Assembly: GCA_928212115.1 (NCBI GenBank)
Contig: CAKMRJ010003334.1
Coordinates: 341,793,508-341,857,507 of the forward strand
DNA: 64,000 nucleotides
Source: Lactuca virosa
Taxonomy: Eukaryota > Streptophyta > Magnoliopsida > Asterales > Asteraceae
Reading direction: 5' to 3'
The position numbers were made by a program, and so were the translations under genes. The notes under the pieces were generated by a model, which had not been told where the DNA came from, did not search any database, and saw only the letters and a list, made by a program, of their open reading frames with translations. Of this stretch, positions 63,903 through 64,000 are shown piece by piece. How positions within the stretch are numbered: position 1 is the stretch's first letter; each line of letters opens with the position of its first letter.

Positions 63903-64000
63903 ATGGCTGGTGCTGATTCTGCTTCTCGCACAACTGAAGACATCACTTCTCAACCAATTATGAAGATTCAAAGCACGAATTATCAAGTTGAAGGGGATGT
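63903..64000 (+). CDS. Start of an ORF downstream of C5 pol, possibly envelope-like
   Basis: Open from ATG (context TCATGGCTGG) to the right edge: MAGADSASRTTEDITSQPIM, then KIQSTNYQVEGDV. It is too short to identify. SIRE-type Copia elements are known to carry an additional ORF between pol and the 3' LTR that has been called envelope-like, and this ORF lies in that position. It could instead be the first ORF of another element or a host gene. Confidence 0.4.
   Translation, partial: MAGADSASRTTEDITSQPIMKIQSTNYQVEGD

Larger units (their letters stand above)
54547..64000 (+). mobile_element. C5: Ty1/Copia element, SIRE-like, near-complete but mutated
   Basis: Plus-strand element with 5' LTR, primer site, long gag, protease, integrase, RT and RNase H in the Copia order, plus a 1.8-kb downstream part and the beginning of another ORF at the right edge. 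SIRE assignment rests on the long coiled-coil gag tail and on the RT block IYVDDFIFGSTDPALSSEF...FEMSMMG, which is characteristic of that clade. The 3' LTR lies outside. The bases before the LTR, AGTCA (54,542-54,546), would be the target duplication. Confidence 0.9.

Overview
The window is nuclear DNA of a flowering plant made almost entirely of LTR retrotransposons. No host gene, tRNA or rRNA gene was found. I infer Asteraceae, most likely Lactuca or a close relative, from the repeated 11-bp palindromes ACTCGTCGAGT and TCACGTCGTGA, which I associate with lettuce-type repeats. That identification is recognition, not a search result. All elements carry stop codons, frameshifts, deletions or later insertions, so this is an old, repeatedly invaded heterochromatic type of region.

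Labels: C = Ty1/Copia, G = Ty3/Gypsy. Left block (1-15,598), all on the minus strand: G1, a Tekay/Del-type element with LTR, gag, protease, RT, RNase H and half an integrase (9,041-15,598). C2 sits in its integrase (2,484-9,040). C1 sits in the 3' part of C2 (1-2,483) and runs off the left edge.

Middle block (15,599-43,972) is a five-deep nest. C4 (plus, strongly decayed) is split by C3 (plus). C3 is split exactly inside its RT by Athila-like DNA. That DNA holds two LTRs in inverted orientation about a 34-bp spacer with a tRNA-Asp-type primer site. The Athila-like DNA is split by G3 (minus). G3 is split by a small non-autonomous Copia-like element, N1 (plus).

Right block (43,973-64,000): G2 (plus, same family as G1) contains a solo LTR with a perfect 5-bp target duplication. 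At its integrase end it is interrupted by G4 (minus, gag plus LTR, pol deleted). In the upstream part of G4 lies C5 (plus, SIRE-like), with a full set of gag, PR, IN, RT and RNase H remains. C5 reaches the right edge, where a further reading frame with its own TATA box begins.

The most interesting signals are non-coding. The C2/C3 family has paired hairpins in its 5' leader whose stems differ in sequence yet still pair, around a conserved loop with the palindrome GGTTAACC. This suggests a retroviral-style RNA dimerisation or packaging element. Two classes of 11-bp odd palindromes with a CG-N-CG core are clustered in LTRs and leaders of unrelated element families, and length differences between repeat copies fall on them. 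G1 and G2 share a short gag/protease segment with intron borders that is also open for translation.
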